DNA of 35,614 nucleotides from an uncultured Bacilli bacterium (GCA_944355255.1 CALVQD010000046.1:1-35614), one strand, 5' to 3'; counted from the stretch's first letter, positions 1-8,035 are shown. Notes: generated by a model not told the origin, from the sequence alone. Program-made: numbers and translations.

Positions 1-149
1 TTTTCTCCACGACCTGCATTTGTTCCTTGTGGTACTGCTTCAAAAATAGCAGCTGTTCCTGGAACATTATTTCTTGGCATATAATAATCTTTCCATTGAT
101 CTGCAAAAGATCCGCCAAGTGCACCTGAAAATGCTTTAATAAAACCCAT
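1..149 (-). CDS. SPFH-domain protein (YdjI/virion-core-like), N-terminal fragment
   Basis: Only the first 49 codons lie in the window; the gene runs off the left edge. The protein begins MGFIKAFSGALGGSFADQWK, followed by ..PRNNVPGTAAIFEA.., the usual opening of the short SPFH proteins annotated as 'virion core protein' or YdjI-like. In Bacilli these are membrane-associated SPFH scaffold proteins linked to envelope-stress proteins of the PspA/YdjF type; that role is family knowledge, not visible here. The ATG at 149 has a strong GAGGAGG ribosome binding site about 8 bases upstream. The promoter at 178-207 carries Spo0A-box-like sites, so the gene may respond to the onset of sporulation. Confidence 0.75.
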   Translation of the reverse strand, partial: MGFIKAFSGALGGSFADQWKDYYMPRNNVPGTAAIFEAVPQGTNAGRGE

Positions 150-177
150 AAATATAACCTCCTCTATTTTCGTTTTC

Positions 178-207
178 ATTATAACATATATTCGACAAAA
201 TTCGCAA
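178..207 (-). promoter_or_regulatory. Promoter of the SPFH gene overlapped by tandem Spo0A-box-like sites
   Basis: On the minus strand a TATAAT -10 (183-178) lies 18 bases after a TTGCGA -35-like hexamer (207-202). Between and over them are one perfect 0A box, TGTCGAA (197-191), and one degenerate copy, TTGCGAA (207-201), with start-to-start spacing of 10 bp. The B. subtilis consensus is TGTCGAA. One box sits in the spacer and the other on the -35, so repression is at least as likely as activation. Confidence 0.5.
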
Positions 208-241
208 CCGATAAAAAATAACTATTTGTAATCTTAATGGC

Positions 242-274
242 AAAAAAAATTTCCAACAATTTTGTTGGAAATTT
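242..274 (-). terminator. Intrinsic terminator after the 94-aa gene
   Basis: A perfect palindrome at 247-274 (13-bp arms, core CCAACAATTTTGTTGG) is followed on the minus strand by a run of T residues (249-242). It ends the minus-strand transcript coming from 328-612. Confidence 0.8.
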
Positions 275-327
275 AATCTTCTTCACGATAATAGCGTGCT
301 AATTGAAGAATATGATTACACACTTCC

Positions 328-612
328 TTACTCTTTCATATATTTATCAACAGTAGAATCAATTTCTAGTAATTCTGGATGTTCATCAATATATTTTGTA
401 AATTCATTTCTATAAACAAATAGCTTTAAATTAAAATCTTCTAAATCTTCATAGCATTGATTATGTTCACGTTGATAATCATCTAATTCTATTAATATAT
501 TTTCTGTTTCAATCAATAATCTCAATATATGAGACACTCTTGTATCTAAAGTCATCCAATCTCTTAATCGAATATCTGTTGGAACGTATGATTTCATTTG
601 ATCTTTCTCCAT
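328..612 (-). CDS. Hypothetical 94-aa helical protein
   Basis: I do not recognise this protein. It starts MEKDQMKSYVPTDIRLRDW and is acidic and mostly helical, with no Cys pairs, membrane segment or signal peptide. The ATG at 612 is chosen because AGAGGAG lies 7-8 bases upstream; an in-frame start further upstream would have no ribosome binding site. It follows the C39-like peptidase gene by 54 bp with no terminator between, so the two are probably co-transcribed. A palindromic terminator lies about 55 bp downstream. After its TAA the frame stays open for 17 more codons (see the finding at 273-323). Confidence 0.6.
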   Translation of the reverse strand: MEKDQMKSYVPTDIRLRDWMTLDTRVSHILRLLIETENILIELDDYQREHNQCYEDLEDFNLKLFVYRNEFTKYIDEHPELLEIDSTVDKYMKE

Positions 613-666
613 AATTATCTCCTCTTTATTAAATAACACAAATGTATTTCATTTAAAACTATCTTT

Positions 667-1254
667 TTATGTTACATCGTTTTTTACAAGGATACACCAT
701 TTTCCAATGGGAGTACTCATAAATGTTTCCAGTTCTTCCTGTGATTTTGTTTGTCTCTTTTTATATAGTGGATCACAAATAATAAATTTATCGAAATCAT
801 ACCCACATATTAAAATGGCATGTAATGCATTTCCTATCATCCCTGCTAAAATAATAAGATATCCATTTTGTAATTGTTCTTTTAAAAATGATATAGTAAT
901 ATCAATTTCTGTTTTTACTTCTCCATCGTTTTCTATAATTCCTTTTAAATAACTCTGATATTCTTTCATGGTGTTTTGAAATACGGAGTCTGGTAAAAAT
1001 TGTGCTTGATTTGTAAAATACTTTTTTTCAGAATGAATTAATTTTACCTTCATATGATTTTTAGAAAGATGATAAGCAATCGCTGAGAATGGTGTTCCAT
1101 CCATATATCTTGAATGATATCTTTTCTCATATTCTTTTTCATAAAAATAATTTACTTTAGGAATGATTTTATTATATTCTAAAGTCATTAACATACATGC
1201 GATAGCACAGTTATTTTTATGTTGTTGATATGGTTTTATATTAAATTCAATCAT
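667..1254 (-). CDS. C39-like (papain-fold) cysteine peptidase family protein
   Basis: This 195-aa protein has no signal peptide and looks cytoplasmic. It shows the layout of the peptidase C39-like family: a Gln-rich oxyanion segment and candidate catalytic Cys16 in QQHKNNCAIACMLM, His145 in NALHAILICGYD and Asp161 in FIICDPLYK. Families with this layout include bacteriocin-leader peptidases and stand-alone PF13529-type proteins; no transporter domain is attached here, so the substrate is unknown. The start at 1254 is chosen from the AGAGAGGAAAAAAT upstream; longer in-frame starts reach back over the herA terminator. It follows herA with a terminator between them, so readthrough or a weak promoter must feed it. 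Confidence 0.7.
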   Translation of the reverse strand: MIEFNIKPYQQHKNNCAIACMLMTLEYNKIIPKVNYFYEKEYEKRYHSRYMDGTPFSAIAYHLSKNHMKVKLIHSEKKYFTNQAQFLPDSVFQNTMKEYQSYLKGIIENDGEVKTEIDITISFLKEQLQNGYLIILAGMIGNALHAILICGYDFDKFIICDPLYKKRQTKSQEELETFMSTPIGKWCILVKNDVT

Positions 1255-1275
1255 ATTTTTTCCTCTCTCTTTATA

Positions 1276-1299
1276 GAAAAAATCATCCCCAGGATGATT
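1276..1299 (-). terminator. Intrinsic terminator after herA
   Basis: On the minus strand AAAAATCATCC and GGATGATTTTT form an 11-bp stem with a 2-3 nt loop and a T-run. It begins 1-2 bases after the herA stop, separating herA from the C39-like gene. Confidence 0.75.
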
Positions 1300-1300
1300 T

Positions 1301-3055
1301 TTAATGAACTGCCCAAGTATCAATCACATCACAGTTACTACTTGATGGTTCTGGATTTGGCATTTCCATATGAATGATCATAGGAACACGGAATGCTTTA
1401 CCAAAGGCAACACAAGTACCTGGTTGTAAACTTTTTTGTTTTTCTACAATTTCAGCACTAATATTTGGTAACATCTTTTTAATGTACTCTAAATCACGTG
1501 GGTGATTCATTTTAAAGATAATAAAGTTTGTACATTGTGAAATAACAGTTTCTGATATTTCTACTGGTCTTTGACTAATTAGATTAAATATAAGCCCATA
1601 TTTACGTCCTTCTTTTGCTACACGTTCAAAAATATTATATCCAATTAAATCTTTATCAGAATCATTTTGTACATAACGGTGAGCTTCTTCTAAGAATACA
1701 TGGAATGGTAAAGATGCTCGTTTTGGTAAGTTTTTCGTAAAATCAAATAACATCTTTGTATAAATTTTAGTAATCACTTTGGCAAACCAATCATCGATAT
1801 CTTCCATATTAAAGTTAATAATTTGTGCTTTGTGATTTCCTACAGCCACTAATGAAGCAATATATTCATTGACAGTAATAAAGTTAGGATAAGTTAAATA
1901 TTTGGCATTTTCACTAATAACAATTGCATGTAATTTTACTTTTAATGTTACTGCATCACTATATGTCTGATCATTATTTAAAAGACCTTCACTAATGAGT
2001 GTAAAGTTCAATGCTTTTTCCACATCTTCTAATGTATAATAACTTAATTTTGCAGTTTCATATCTATCTAATTCATCATCGATAAAATCAGAAATATACT
2101 TTGTAACTAATACACTTTCAACAAAAGATCCTTGAGAATCAATAATAAAACATTCTCTAAACTTTCTTGTATAACCAATTCCTTGAACAGGTGCTTCTAA
2201 ATTAAATTGTGGTGTAGAACAAGTTTCTAGAATGGTAAAAATATCATTTCTTTTACTAGTTGCAGTTTGATTTGTATAAAGAATAGTCATGATTGCTTTG
2301 GCAATTAAATGATTTTTATATTTTAATGCTTGTTCATCATCTTCTGAGAAAATACGAGTTAGTTTTAACATTCTTTCAATAATCGGAATCTGTGAATGAT
2401 TTGTTGCACGTAGTAATAATGCCCAATCATCTACATCTAATAACCAAAGGGGAATACGTAGTAATTCTCCATCTGTTTGACGTTCATTTGTTGTATAAAA
2501 TTTAAAATAATAGTTTGGATTAATCTCGTTTAATTTTGAAAATGCGTTGTGATATTCTCCATATGCATCGAAAATAAAGAAGTTAGCACGGTATGGTTGT
2601 AATAGATCATTTTCAAATACATTTTGTAAAATACGAGCTACACCACATGATTTACCACTACCTGTATTTCCAAAAATTGCAAGATGATTACTAAATAGAT
2701 CATTAATATCTACATAAATTGGTTGGTTGTCATAAAGTGGTGAATATCCAATTAAAAATTTACCAGGAGCAGGAACACCGACAATCATTTTTACTTCATC
2801 CTGAGTAATGACACGAATCGTAGCTGTTAATTTTGGCTTACGAATGACTCCCCCTACAAATTTTCCATTGACAATTTCTCCTAAAAAATTTACTTTTACA
2901 CTATCTTTGGTAATATCTTCGACTTCTCCTAATATTTTTTTGTCTTCGTCTTCAAACATGACATGTAAATTCATCAGATTTCCTTGTAATGGAACCCCTT
3001 CTTTTAATTTTACTTCAGCCGTATTATTATTAATATAATTGATATGATCAAACAT
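1301..3055 (-). CDS. herA: HerA-like DNA-translocating ATPase (DUF87/HAS-barrel)
   Basis: The 584-aa protein has an N-terminal beta-rich HAS-barrel-like region (about residues 1-95), a Walker A motif GNTGSGKS (129-136) and a Walker B segment FHVFLEEAHRY (about 451-461). It then has an ISQRP...SETVISQC stretch (about 497-510), as in HerA/FtsK-type hexameric ATPases. Archaeal and bacterial HerA works with the nuclease NurA in DNA-end resection, or with anti-phage partners such as Sir2 and DUF4297; none is adjacent here. The ATG at 3055 has AAGGGGAAGGGTGATACA upstream. It follows ylxM by 17 bp, so it is probably transcribed with ftsY and ylxM. Confidence 0.85.
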   Translation of the reverse strand: MFDHINYINNNTAEVKLKEGVPLQGNLMNLHVMFEDEDKKILGEVEDITKDSVKVNFLGEIVNGKFVGGVIRKPKLTATIRVITQDEVKMIVGVPAPGKFLIGYSPLYDNQPIYVDINDLFSNHLAIFGNTGSGKSCGVARILQNVFENDLLQPYRANFFIFDAYGEYHNAFSKLNEINPNYYFKFYTTNERQTDGELLRIPLWLLDVDDWALLLRATNHSQIPIIERMLKLTRIFSEDDEQALKYKNHLIAKAIMTILYTNQTATSKRNDIFTILETCSTPQFNLEAPVQGIGYTRKFRECFIIDSQGSFVESVLVTKYISDFIDDELDRYETAKLSYYTLEDVEKALNFTLISEGLLNNDQTYSDAVTLKVKLHAIVISENAKYLTYPNFITVNEYIASLVAVGNHKAQIINFNMEDIDDWFAKVITKIYTKMLFDFTKNLPKRASLPFHVFLEEAHRYVQNDSDKDLIGYNIFERVAKEGRKYGLIFNLISQRPVEISETVISQCTNFIIFKMNHPRDLEYIKKMLPNISAEIVEKQKSLQPGTCVAFGKAFRVPMIIHMEMPNPEPSSSNCDVIDTWAVH

Positions 3056-3072
3056 TGTATCACCCTTCCCCT

Positions 3073-3363
3073 TTATATTAGTGTTTCTATTTTTTCCTTT
3101 GTTTTCTCATCTAAGTTTTCTATTAATTTTAATATTTTTATTCTTTTATGATATAACCCTAATTTTTTTTCATATTCTTGTAGTTTTTCTTCTGTTTCTT
3201 TTACTTGTTTATGGATTGCATTACGACTTACTCCATAAGCATCTCCTAATTCTTGAAGTGATTCATTAAAAAAATAATATCCCTCGAAGTAGGTTTGTTG
3301 TTTTTTGGTAAGTAATTCTTTATAGTAATCATACAAAATAATAATTTCACTACGATTATCCAA
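3073..3363 (-). CDS. ylxM: YlxM, SRP-associated HTH protein, TTG start
   Basis: The 96-aa protein has a sigma-70 region 4-like helix-turn-helix: YYKELLTKKQQTYFEGYYF, then SLQELGDAYGVSRNAIHKQV, then a coiled C-terminal tail. This is the pattern of YlxM (UPF0122), which in streptococci stimulates the Ffh/FtsY GTPase cycle of the signal recognition particle. The start is TTG at 3363, because GGAGGT lies 7 bases before it and the protein then begins like other YlxM proteins (MDNRSEIIILYDYYKE). It overlaps the upstream membrane-protein gene by 8 bp. The usual downstream partner ffh is absent; herA follows instead. Confidence 0.85.
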   Translation of the reverse strand: MDNRSEIIILYDYYKELLTKKQQTYFEGYYFFNESLQELGDAYGVSRNAIHKQVKETEEKLQEYEKKLGLYHKRIKILKLIENLDEKTKEKIETLI

Positions 3364-3652
3364 GTAGCATACCTCCAAAAATACCGAGACATAAAATCGC
3401 AACTACGATATAAAATACTGTGAAATATTTACGTTTGAAGATACTATAATTATTATAAGCCATGGAAAGTAATAGTACTACCAAAATTAAAAACAACCAA
3501 GCAGTATCTAATTTATTGATAATATTTAAGATAAAACAGATCAAAAAAATGACAAATGAAAGAAATTGTGTATATAGTCCTAATTTTTGTTGCCATGTGT
3601 ATAAACCTGGAATTTTTGTTTCTTCCATACTACTTTTCATCATTTTCATCAC
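3356..3652 (-). CDS. Small three-TM membrane protein between ftsY and ylxM
   Basis: I do not recognise a family. The 98-aa protein has three hydrophobic segments: roughly residues 29-46, 51-68 and 77-97 (FTVFYIVVAILCLGIFGGML). The start is uncertain: GTG at 3652 has AAAGGA 7 bases upstream, and ATG at 3649 is also possible. Its 5' end overlaps the last 23 bases of ftsY and its 3' end overlaps ylxM by 8 bp, implying translational coupling. Its position inside a membrane-targeting operon suggests, but does not prove, a role around membrane-protein insertion. Confidence 0.7.
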   Translation of the reverse strand: MMKMMKSSMEETKIPGLYTWQQKLGLYTQFLSFVIFLICFILNIINKLDTAWLFLILVVLLLSMAYNNYSIFKRKYFTVFYIVVAILCLGIFGGMLLG

Positions 3653-4631
3653 CTACAAATCCTTTAAATAGACCATAGATATATTTTTCAATATCAAATA
3701 CTCTTAAATCTTCTTCTTGTTCTCCAAGTCCGACATATTTTACTGGAATATCTACTTCATCTTTAATAGCAAGAACAATTCCACCTTTGGCAGTTCCATC
3801 TAGCTTTGTTAAAACAATTCCCGTAATATTTGTGATTTCTTTAAAACTTTTTGCTTGTTGAATTCCATTTTGTCCTGTTGTCGCATCTATTACGAGTAAT
3901 GTTTCATGAGGGGCATCTGGAACAATTTTACCAATGACACGGTTCATCTTTTCTAATTCTTTCATTAACCCATCTTTGTTTTGTAAACGACCGGCAGTAT
4001 CAATTAAAGCAATGTCGTAATTTTCATTTGTCGCTTTTTCTAATCCATCATAAATTACACTAGAAGGATCGGCATTTTCTTTCCATACAATATCTGTACT
4101 TGTTCTATTTGCCCATTCTACTAACTGTTCGGTTGCTCCAGCACGGAAAGTATCTCCAGCAATTAACAGTACTTTTTTTCCTTCTTTTTTTAATTTACTT
4201 GCCAGTTTTCCAATCGTTGTAGTCTTTCCTACTCCATTTACTCCGACAAATAATAAAACAGTTAATCCGTTTGGATTATAATTAATTTTATTTACTAAAA
4301 TTTGATTGTTTACATAAATTACAAACATTTCATCTACAATAATTTCTTTTAAATCTTCTACATCTTGAATGGCTTCGTCCTTAATACGTTTTTTTAAACG
4401 ATCCATAAAACGCATTACTGTATTTACACCAATATCGGCAGTAATTAAAATATCTTCTAATTCTTCAAAATATGCATCATCAATCTGTTTATGTCTTTTA
4501 CTTAACTGAGTAAGTTTGGTACTCATCTCTTTGGTTGTTTTTTCTAATCCTTTATCATAACTTTTTATTTCTTGTTGTTCTTCCTCTGTTTTTGGTTTTA
4601 AAATACGTTTAAATTTGTCAAATAATCCCAT
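3630..4631 (-). CDS. ftsY: FtsY, signal recognition particle receptor GTPase
   Basis: The 333-aa protein is the SRP receptor, docking Ffh-bound ribosomes at the membrane. A short charged N-terminus (MGLFDKFKRILKPKTEEEQQ) replaces the long acidic A domain of E. coli FtsY, as usual in Bacillota. The N domain is followed by the G domain with GVNGVGKTTTIGKLA (G1), DTFRAGA, DTAGR (G3) and TKLDGTAKGG (G4). The ATG at 4631 has AGGTGATAAC upstream. It lies 67 bp after the 259-aa gene, with a strong hairpin between, and probably has its own promoter near 4640-4670. The tight downstream order is ftsY, 3-TM protein, ylxM, herA. Confidence 0.97.
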   Translation of the reverse strand: MGLFDKFKRILKPKTEEEQQEIKSYDKGLEKTTKEMSTKLTQLSKRHKQIDDAYFEELEDILITADIGVNTVMRFMDRLKKRIKDEAIQDVEDLKEIIVDEMFVIYVNNQILVNKINYNPNGLTVLLFVGVNGVGKTTTIGKLASKLKKEGKKVLLIAGDTFRAGATEQLVEWANRTSTDIVWKENADPSSVIYDGLEKATNENYDIALIDTAGRLQNKDGLMKELEKMNRVIGKIVPDAPHETLLVIDATTGQNGIQQAKSFKEITNITGIVLTKLDGTAKGGIVLAIKDEVDIPVKYVGLGEQEEDLRVFDIEKYIYGLFKGFVGDENDEK

Positions 4632-4655
4632 GTTATCACCTATATTCATTTTACA

Positions 4656-4698
4656 CGAAAATAAGTGAAATTACTAGAACTTCACTTATTTTTTTTCA
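4656..4698. terminator. Terminator between the 259-aa gene and ftsY
   Basis: AAATAAGTGAA (4659-4669) pairs with TTCACTTATTT (4681-4691). The plus strand has a long T-run after it, and the minus strand has a shorter one (TTTTCG). On the minus strand it immediately follows the stop at 4699. Confidence 0.65.
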
Positions 4699-5478
4699 TT
4701 ATCTACCATATTTTTTTACAAGTGTTTTCGTTTGCTGATAAACTTCTTTTGTCAATGGATTTTTAGAGATTGTGTCTTTATCATAAGAAAAGACACGAGA
4801 AGAAAGATTTTGATATTCCATCAATTCTTGCTTCATCTGTTCTTTTTCCTCGTTTGAGATATAGCTATCTTTTTGTTTTGATAACTGATTATAAAGTCTG
4901 AAAATATCTTTCATAGGAAGATGGTTTAATTGAGCAACATTCGTAAATGTCTCATTTACTACTTTGGTAAAGTCTGAATAAATCTCTTGTAAAATACGTT
5001 GTTCTTCGATATTTCTCTTTAATTTTTTTCGTTGTTGCATATCGATACATACTTGAGAGTTTTCTAAATATTCTTCTAATAAACGAATTCGCATATCATA
5101 TGCATTTTGTACTTTCTTTAGTAAATCATAATAGAGATATAATTCACTAAACGTAAGATCCTTTACCATCAAATCCCTACTTAAAATACGATTTGTATGA
5201 TCATTCATACCAGGAATATATAGGTGTTTATGAAACTGTTGTAACGTTTCTCGAAATCCTCTGTGATAATCAAATAAATAATCTTCAATTTGATTTTGTC
5301 TTGTTATGATCACTTTCTTATCATAAAAAATGATCGGATCTAGATTCAGCTTATATTTTTTCATTTTCGATTTTAACATTTTATCGATTTCTTTTTCACA
5401 ATATGGACTTTGTTCTTGATATGTTTTATAAAATACAAGCTTTGAAATAGGCATTGGCTTTATTTTATTTGATAACAT
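4699..5478 (-). CDS. Hypothetical 259-aa helical protein
   Basis: I do not recognise this protein. It starts MLSNKIKPMPISKLVFYKTY, is rich in Lys, Gln and Tyr, and appears almost entirely alpha-helical with possible coiled coil around residues 120-180. There are no membrane segments or obvious catalytic motifs. The ATG at 5478 is chosen for its AAAAGGGGAAATGTT upstream. It lies 48 bp after the 192-aa gene and is probably co-transcribed with it. The frame upstream of this ATG is open back to the TGA of the 192-aa gene. Confidence 0.65.
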   Translation of the reverse strand: MLSNKIKPMPISKLVFYKTYQEQSPYCEKEIDKMLKSKMKKYKLNLDPIIFYDKKVIITRQNQIEDYLFDYHRGFRETLQQFHKHLYIPGMNDHTNRILSRDLMVKDLTFSELYLYYDLLKKVQNAYDMRIRLLEEYLENSQVCIDMQQRKKLKRNIEEQRILQEIYSDFTKVVNETFTNVAQLNHLPMKDIFRLYNQLSKQKDSYISNEEKEQMKQELMEYQNLSSRVFSYDKDTISKNPLTKEVYQQTKTLVKKYGR

Positions 5479-5526
5479 AACATTTCCCCTTTTCGGGTGT
5501 TTATTATAATCGTATTTCAAAAAATG

Positions 5527-6105
5527 TCAAATTTTCTTAGAAACAGCATCAAACTCGTAACTATCATTCTCAGTATTACAAATACCAAATTCTATTTTTC
5601 CATTTTTTTCTATAGTTAATTGTTGTTTTAACTGTTCATATGTTTGTTCAGACTTAGAATCATCGATTGGTGTTGTAGCAACCAACGTTGTTCCTATCAG
5701 TGAGTTATGAAAGATACGTACAACTGTAATACCGCGTTGATTTAAACTTTGTACTTTCGCATGAACAGATTTTGTATCATAAACAGATTTTAGTTCTTGA
5801 TCATCTGGATGAATTTCTAAATAATGTTTTATATAAGCTGTGATTGCAGTTTCATGTAAACCATTCGCAGTTAAAGTCATTCTTTCATAACTCCCATCAT
5901 CTTTGATAAAAATGACTTCTGGTGGATTCATAAACATTTGGATTACCATGTCGGGAATCATCGAATACTCTACTTGTTGTCTCATAAAAAAACGTATGAG
6001 ATCCTCTATTTCTTCATCCATATGATTATAACGTGTTATATTTATCTCTTTTAACTCATCTTCGATCATGTATTTTAATTCAGTTACTAATGTATTAATA
6101 TTCAT
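5527..6105 (-). CDS. Hypothetical 192-aa alpha/beta protein
   Basis: No family is recognised. The N-terminal half is helical (MNINTLVTELKYMIEDELKE) and the middle contains FMNPPEVIFIKDDGSYERMTL. The C-terminal half has beta-like stretches (GITVVRIFHNSLIGTTLVAT). There is no signal peptide or membrane segment. The ATG at 6105 has TAGGGTGATTCT upstream and a good promoter at 6124-6152. It ends in TGA at 5527-5529. The downstream 259-aa gene is in the same frame, which allows a readthrough fusion on paper, but each gene has its own ribosome binding site. Confidence 0.65.
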   Translation of the reverse strand: MNINTLVTELKYMIEDELKEINITRYNHMDEEIEDLIRFFMRQQVEYSMIPDMVIQMFMNPPEVIFIKDDGSYERMTLTANGLHETAITAYIKHYLEIHPDDQELKSVYDTKSVHAKVQSLNQRGITVVRIFHNSLIGTTLVATTPIDDSKSEQTYEQLKQQLTIEKNGKIEFGICNTENDSYEFDAVSKKI

Positions 6106-6123
6106 AGAATCACCCTAGGTAAT

Positions 6124-6152
6124 ACTATATCAAAATATTTTTAAACGTACAA
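6124..6152 (-). promoter_or_regulatory. Sigma-A-like promoter for the 192-aa gene
   Basis: On the minus strand TTGTAC (6152-6147), a 17-bp spacer and TATAGT (6129-6124). It lies 18 bp upstream of the start codon at 6105, back to back with the rnjA promoter. Confidence 0.55.
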
Positions 6153-6198
6153 CATACGACTTTACTCAGTTGTCTTTATAGTAGAGAAAACACGAGAC

Positions 6199-6227
6199 TA
6201 GACAAAACTCAAAAAAAAGTTTATAAT
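6199..6227 (+). promoter_or_regulatory. Sigma-A-like promoter for rnjA
   Basis: TAGACA (6199-6204), 17-bp spacer, TATAAT (6222-6227). This leaves a leader of about 70 nt before the GTG start at 6307, containing an A/T-rich tract at about 6250-6275. Confidence 0.65.
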
Positions 6228-6306
6228 GGTATCGTTAAATTTGAAACGTGTGAAAAAAATTTTTTTATTTTATGTGTCGGGAATCTAAGAAAGAAAGGAG
6301 ATTAGA

Positions 6307-8022
6307 GTGAAATTTTTAAAAAGTGATATGAAGGGTGAAGATACGAAGATTTTTGCCCTTGGAGGATTAGGTGAAGTCGGTAAAAATATGTATTGTTTTA
6401 TGCATAAAGATGAGATTATCATTACCGATGCTGGAATTACATTCCCTGGAGGAGAACTTATGGGAATTGACTATGTCATTCCAGACTTTACCTTTTTAAA
6501 AAAGAATGAAAAGAAAATTAAAGCTTTATTTATTACGCACGGGCATGAAGATCATATTGGGGGGATCCCATTTTTACTACAAACAGTAAATATTCCTGCA
6601 ATATATGCACCAAATCAAGCAATTGGTTTAATTAATAAAAAGTTACAAGAAAGAAATATTACCTATAAAACACTTTATACTTATACAGAAGATACAAAAG
6701 TAAAATTTAAACACTTTACAGTTGAGTTTTTTAGAACAACTCACTCGATTCCTGATTCACACGGTATTTGTATCACAACGCCAAATGGAACGATTGTTAC
6801 AACTGGAGACTTTAAATTTGATTTAACACCAATTGGACCAATGGCAAATTTACATAAAATGGCACGAATTGGAGAAAGAGGCGTTACGCTTTTAATGAGT
6901 GATTCTACCAATGCTTTAAATGAAGGTATGAGTGCCAGTGAATCTACTGTTGATAATGCATTGAGTGAAATATTTACAAGATATAAACATAAAGGAAGAA
7001 TTATTATTGCAACTTTTGCAAGTAATATCTACCGTTTAAAACATATTGTCGATACTTGTCAGAGAAATGGTAGAAAGATTGTTACGTTTGGACGTAGTAT
7101 GGAAACGAATATTGAAATTTCTATTCAAGGTGGATATATTACGAATAAAGATATCTTTATTACTGCTGAAGAGGCAAATCGTATGCCGGATCAAAAAGTA
7201 TGTTTACTTTGTACTGGATCACAAGGGGAACCACTTGCGGCACTTTCTCGTATTGCCAATGGAACACATCGTCAAATTAAATTAAAGCCAAATGATACGG
7301 TTGTGTTTTCCTCTAGTCCAATTCCAGGAAATGCTTTAAGTATTGCTCGTACTATTAATAAACTCTATTTAAAGGGAGTGGAAGTATTTACGAATACTTC
7401 TCTTAGTTCTGTACATACTTCAGGTCACGCTAGTCAAGAAGAACAAAAATTAATGCTACGTTTGATTAAACCAAAATATTTTATGCCATTCCATGGTGAT
7501 TATCGTATGTTAAAACGTCATGCGGATACTGGTGTATTATGTGGAATACCAAGAGAAAATACATTTGTATGTGGAAATGGAGATGTTCTTTCTATGTACA
7601 AAGGAAAAATATACCGCTCTGGTACAATTCAAGCTGGAGATGTTTATATTGATGGAAATCGTATTGGAGACGTTGGAAATGCAGTTATTAAAGATCGTAA
7701 GATTATGGCCAATGATGGAATTGTCGTAGTCATTGCTAACATCGATTCTAATACAAATCAATTACTTGGTAAAGTAAATATTACGACACGTGGTTTTGTA
7801 CTTGTCAATGACAATATGGAATTATTGAAAAAGTTAGAAGATATTTCAAAGAGTGCGATTTTAAGTAAATGTAAAAATCACTTAAATTATACAGAAGTAA
7901 AAAGTGAAATTACAGCTCGTTTAAGTGAATTTATCTATCAAGAAACAGGTCGTAAACCAATTATTTTACCTGTCATTATGGATATTAAAAGAAATAAAAA
8001 AGAACCTATGAAACAATCATAA
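6307..8022 (+). CDS. rnjA: Ribonuclease J (RNase J1-type)
   Basis: The 571-aa protein is a metallo-beta-lactamase/beta-CASP ribonuclease with 5'-3' exo and endo activity in mRNA turnover and rRNA maturation. The N-terminus has IFALGGLGEVGKNMY, and the zinc motif HGHEDH is at residues 78-83. Later motifs are RTTHSIPDS, GDFKFD, SDSTN, the beta-CASP segment FASNIYRLK and HTSGHA, then PFHGDYRML, followed by the C-terminal RNase J domain. The start is GTG at 6307 with AAGAAAGGAG upstream. It is monocistronic, with its own promoter and a terminator overlapping its last codons. Confidence 0.95.
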   Translation: MKFLKSDMKGEDTKIFALGGLGEVGKNMYCFMHKDEIIITDAGITFPGGELMGIDYVIPDFTFLKKNEKKIKALFITHGHEDHIGGIPFLLQTVNIPAIYAPNQAIGLINKKLQERNITYKTLYTYTEDTKVKFKHFTVEFFRTTHSIPDSHGICITTPNGTIVTTGDFKFDLTPIGPMANLHKMARIGERGVTLLMSDSTNALNEGMSASESTVDNALSEIFTRYKHKGRIIIATFASNIYRLKHIVDTCQRNGRKIVTFGRSMETNIEISIQGGYITNKDIFITAEEANRMPDQKVCLLCTGSQGEPLAALSRIANGTHRQIKLKPNDTVVFSSSPIPGNALSIARTINKLYLKGVEVFTNTSLSSVHTSGHASQEEQKLMLRLIKPKYFMPFHGDYRMLKRHADTGVLCGIPRENTFVCGNGDVLSMYKGKIYRSGTIQAGDVYIDGNRIGDVGNAVIKDRKIMANDGIVVVIANIDSNTNQLLGKVNITTRGFVLVNDNMELLKKLEDISKSAILSKCKNHLNYTEVKSEITARLSEFIYQETGRKPIILPVIMDIKRNKKEPMKQS

Positions 8023-8035
8023 GGTTCTTTTTATT
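7999..8035. terminator. Terminator shared by rnjA and the convergent HAD gene
   Basis: AAAGAACCT (7999-8007) pairs with AGGTTCTTT (8022-8030), followed by TTATTT on the plus strand. The rnjA stop codon lies in the loop and 3' arm. The minus-strand gene ending at 8031 abuts it. Confidence 0.8.
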
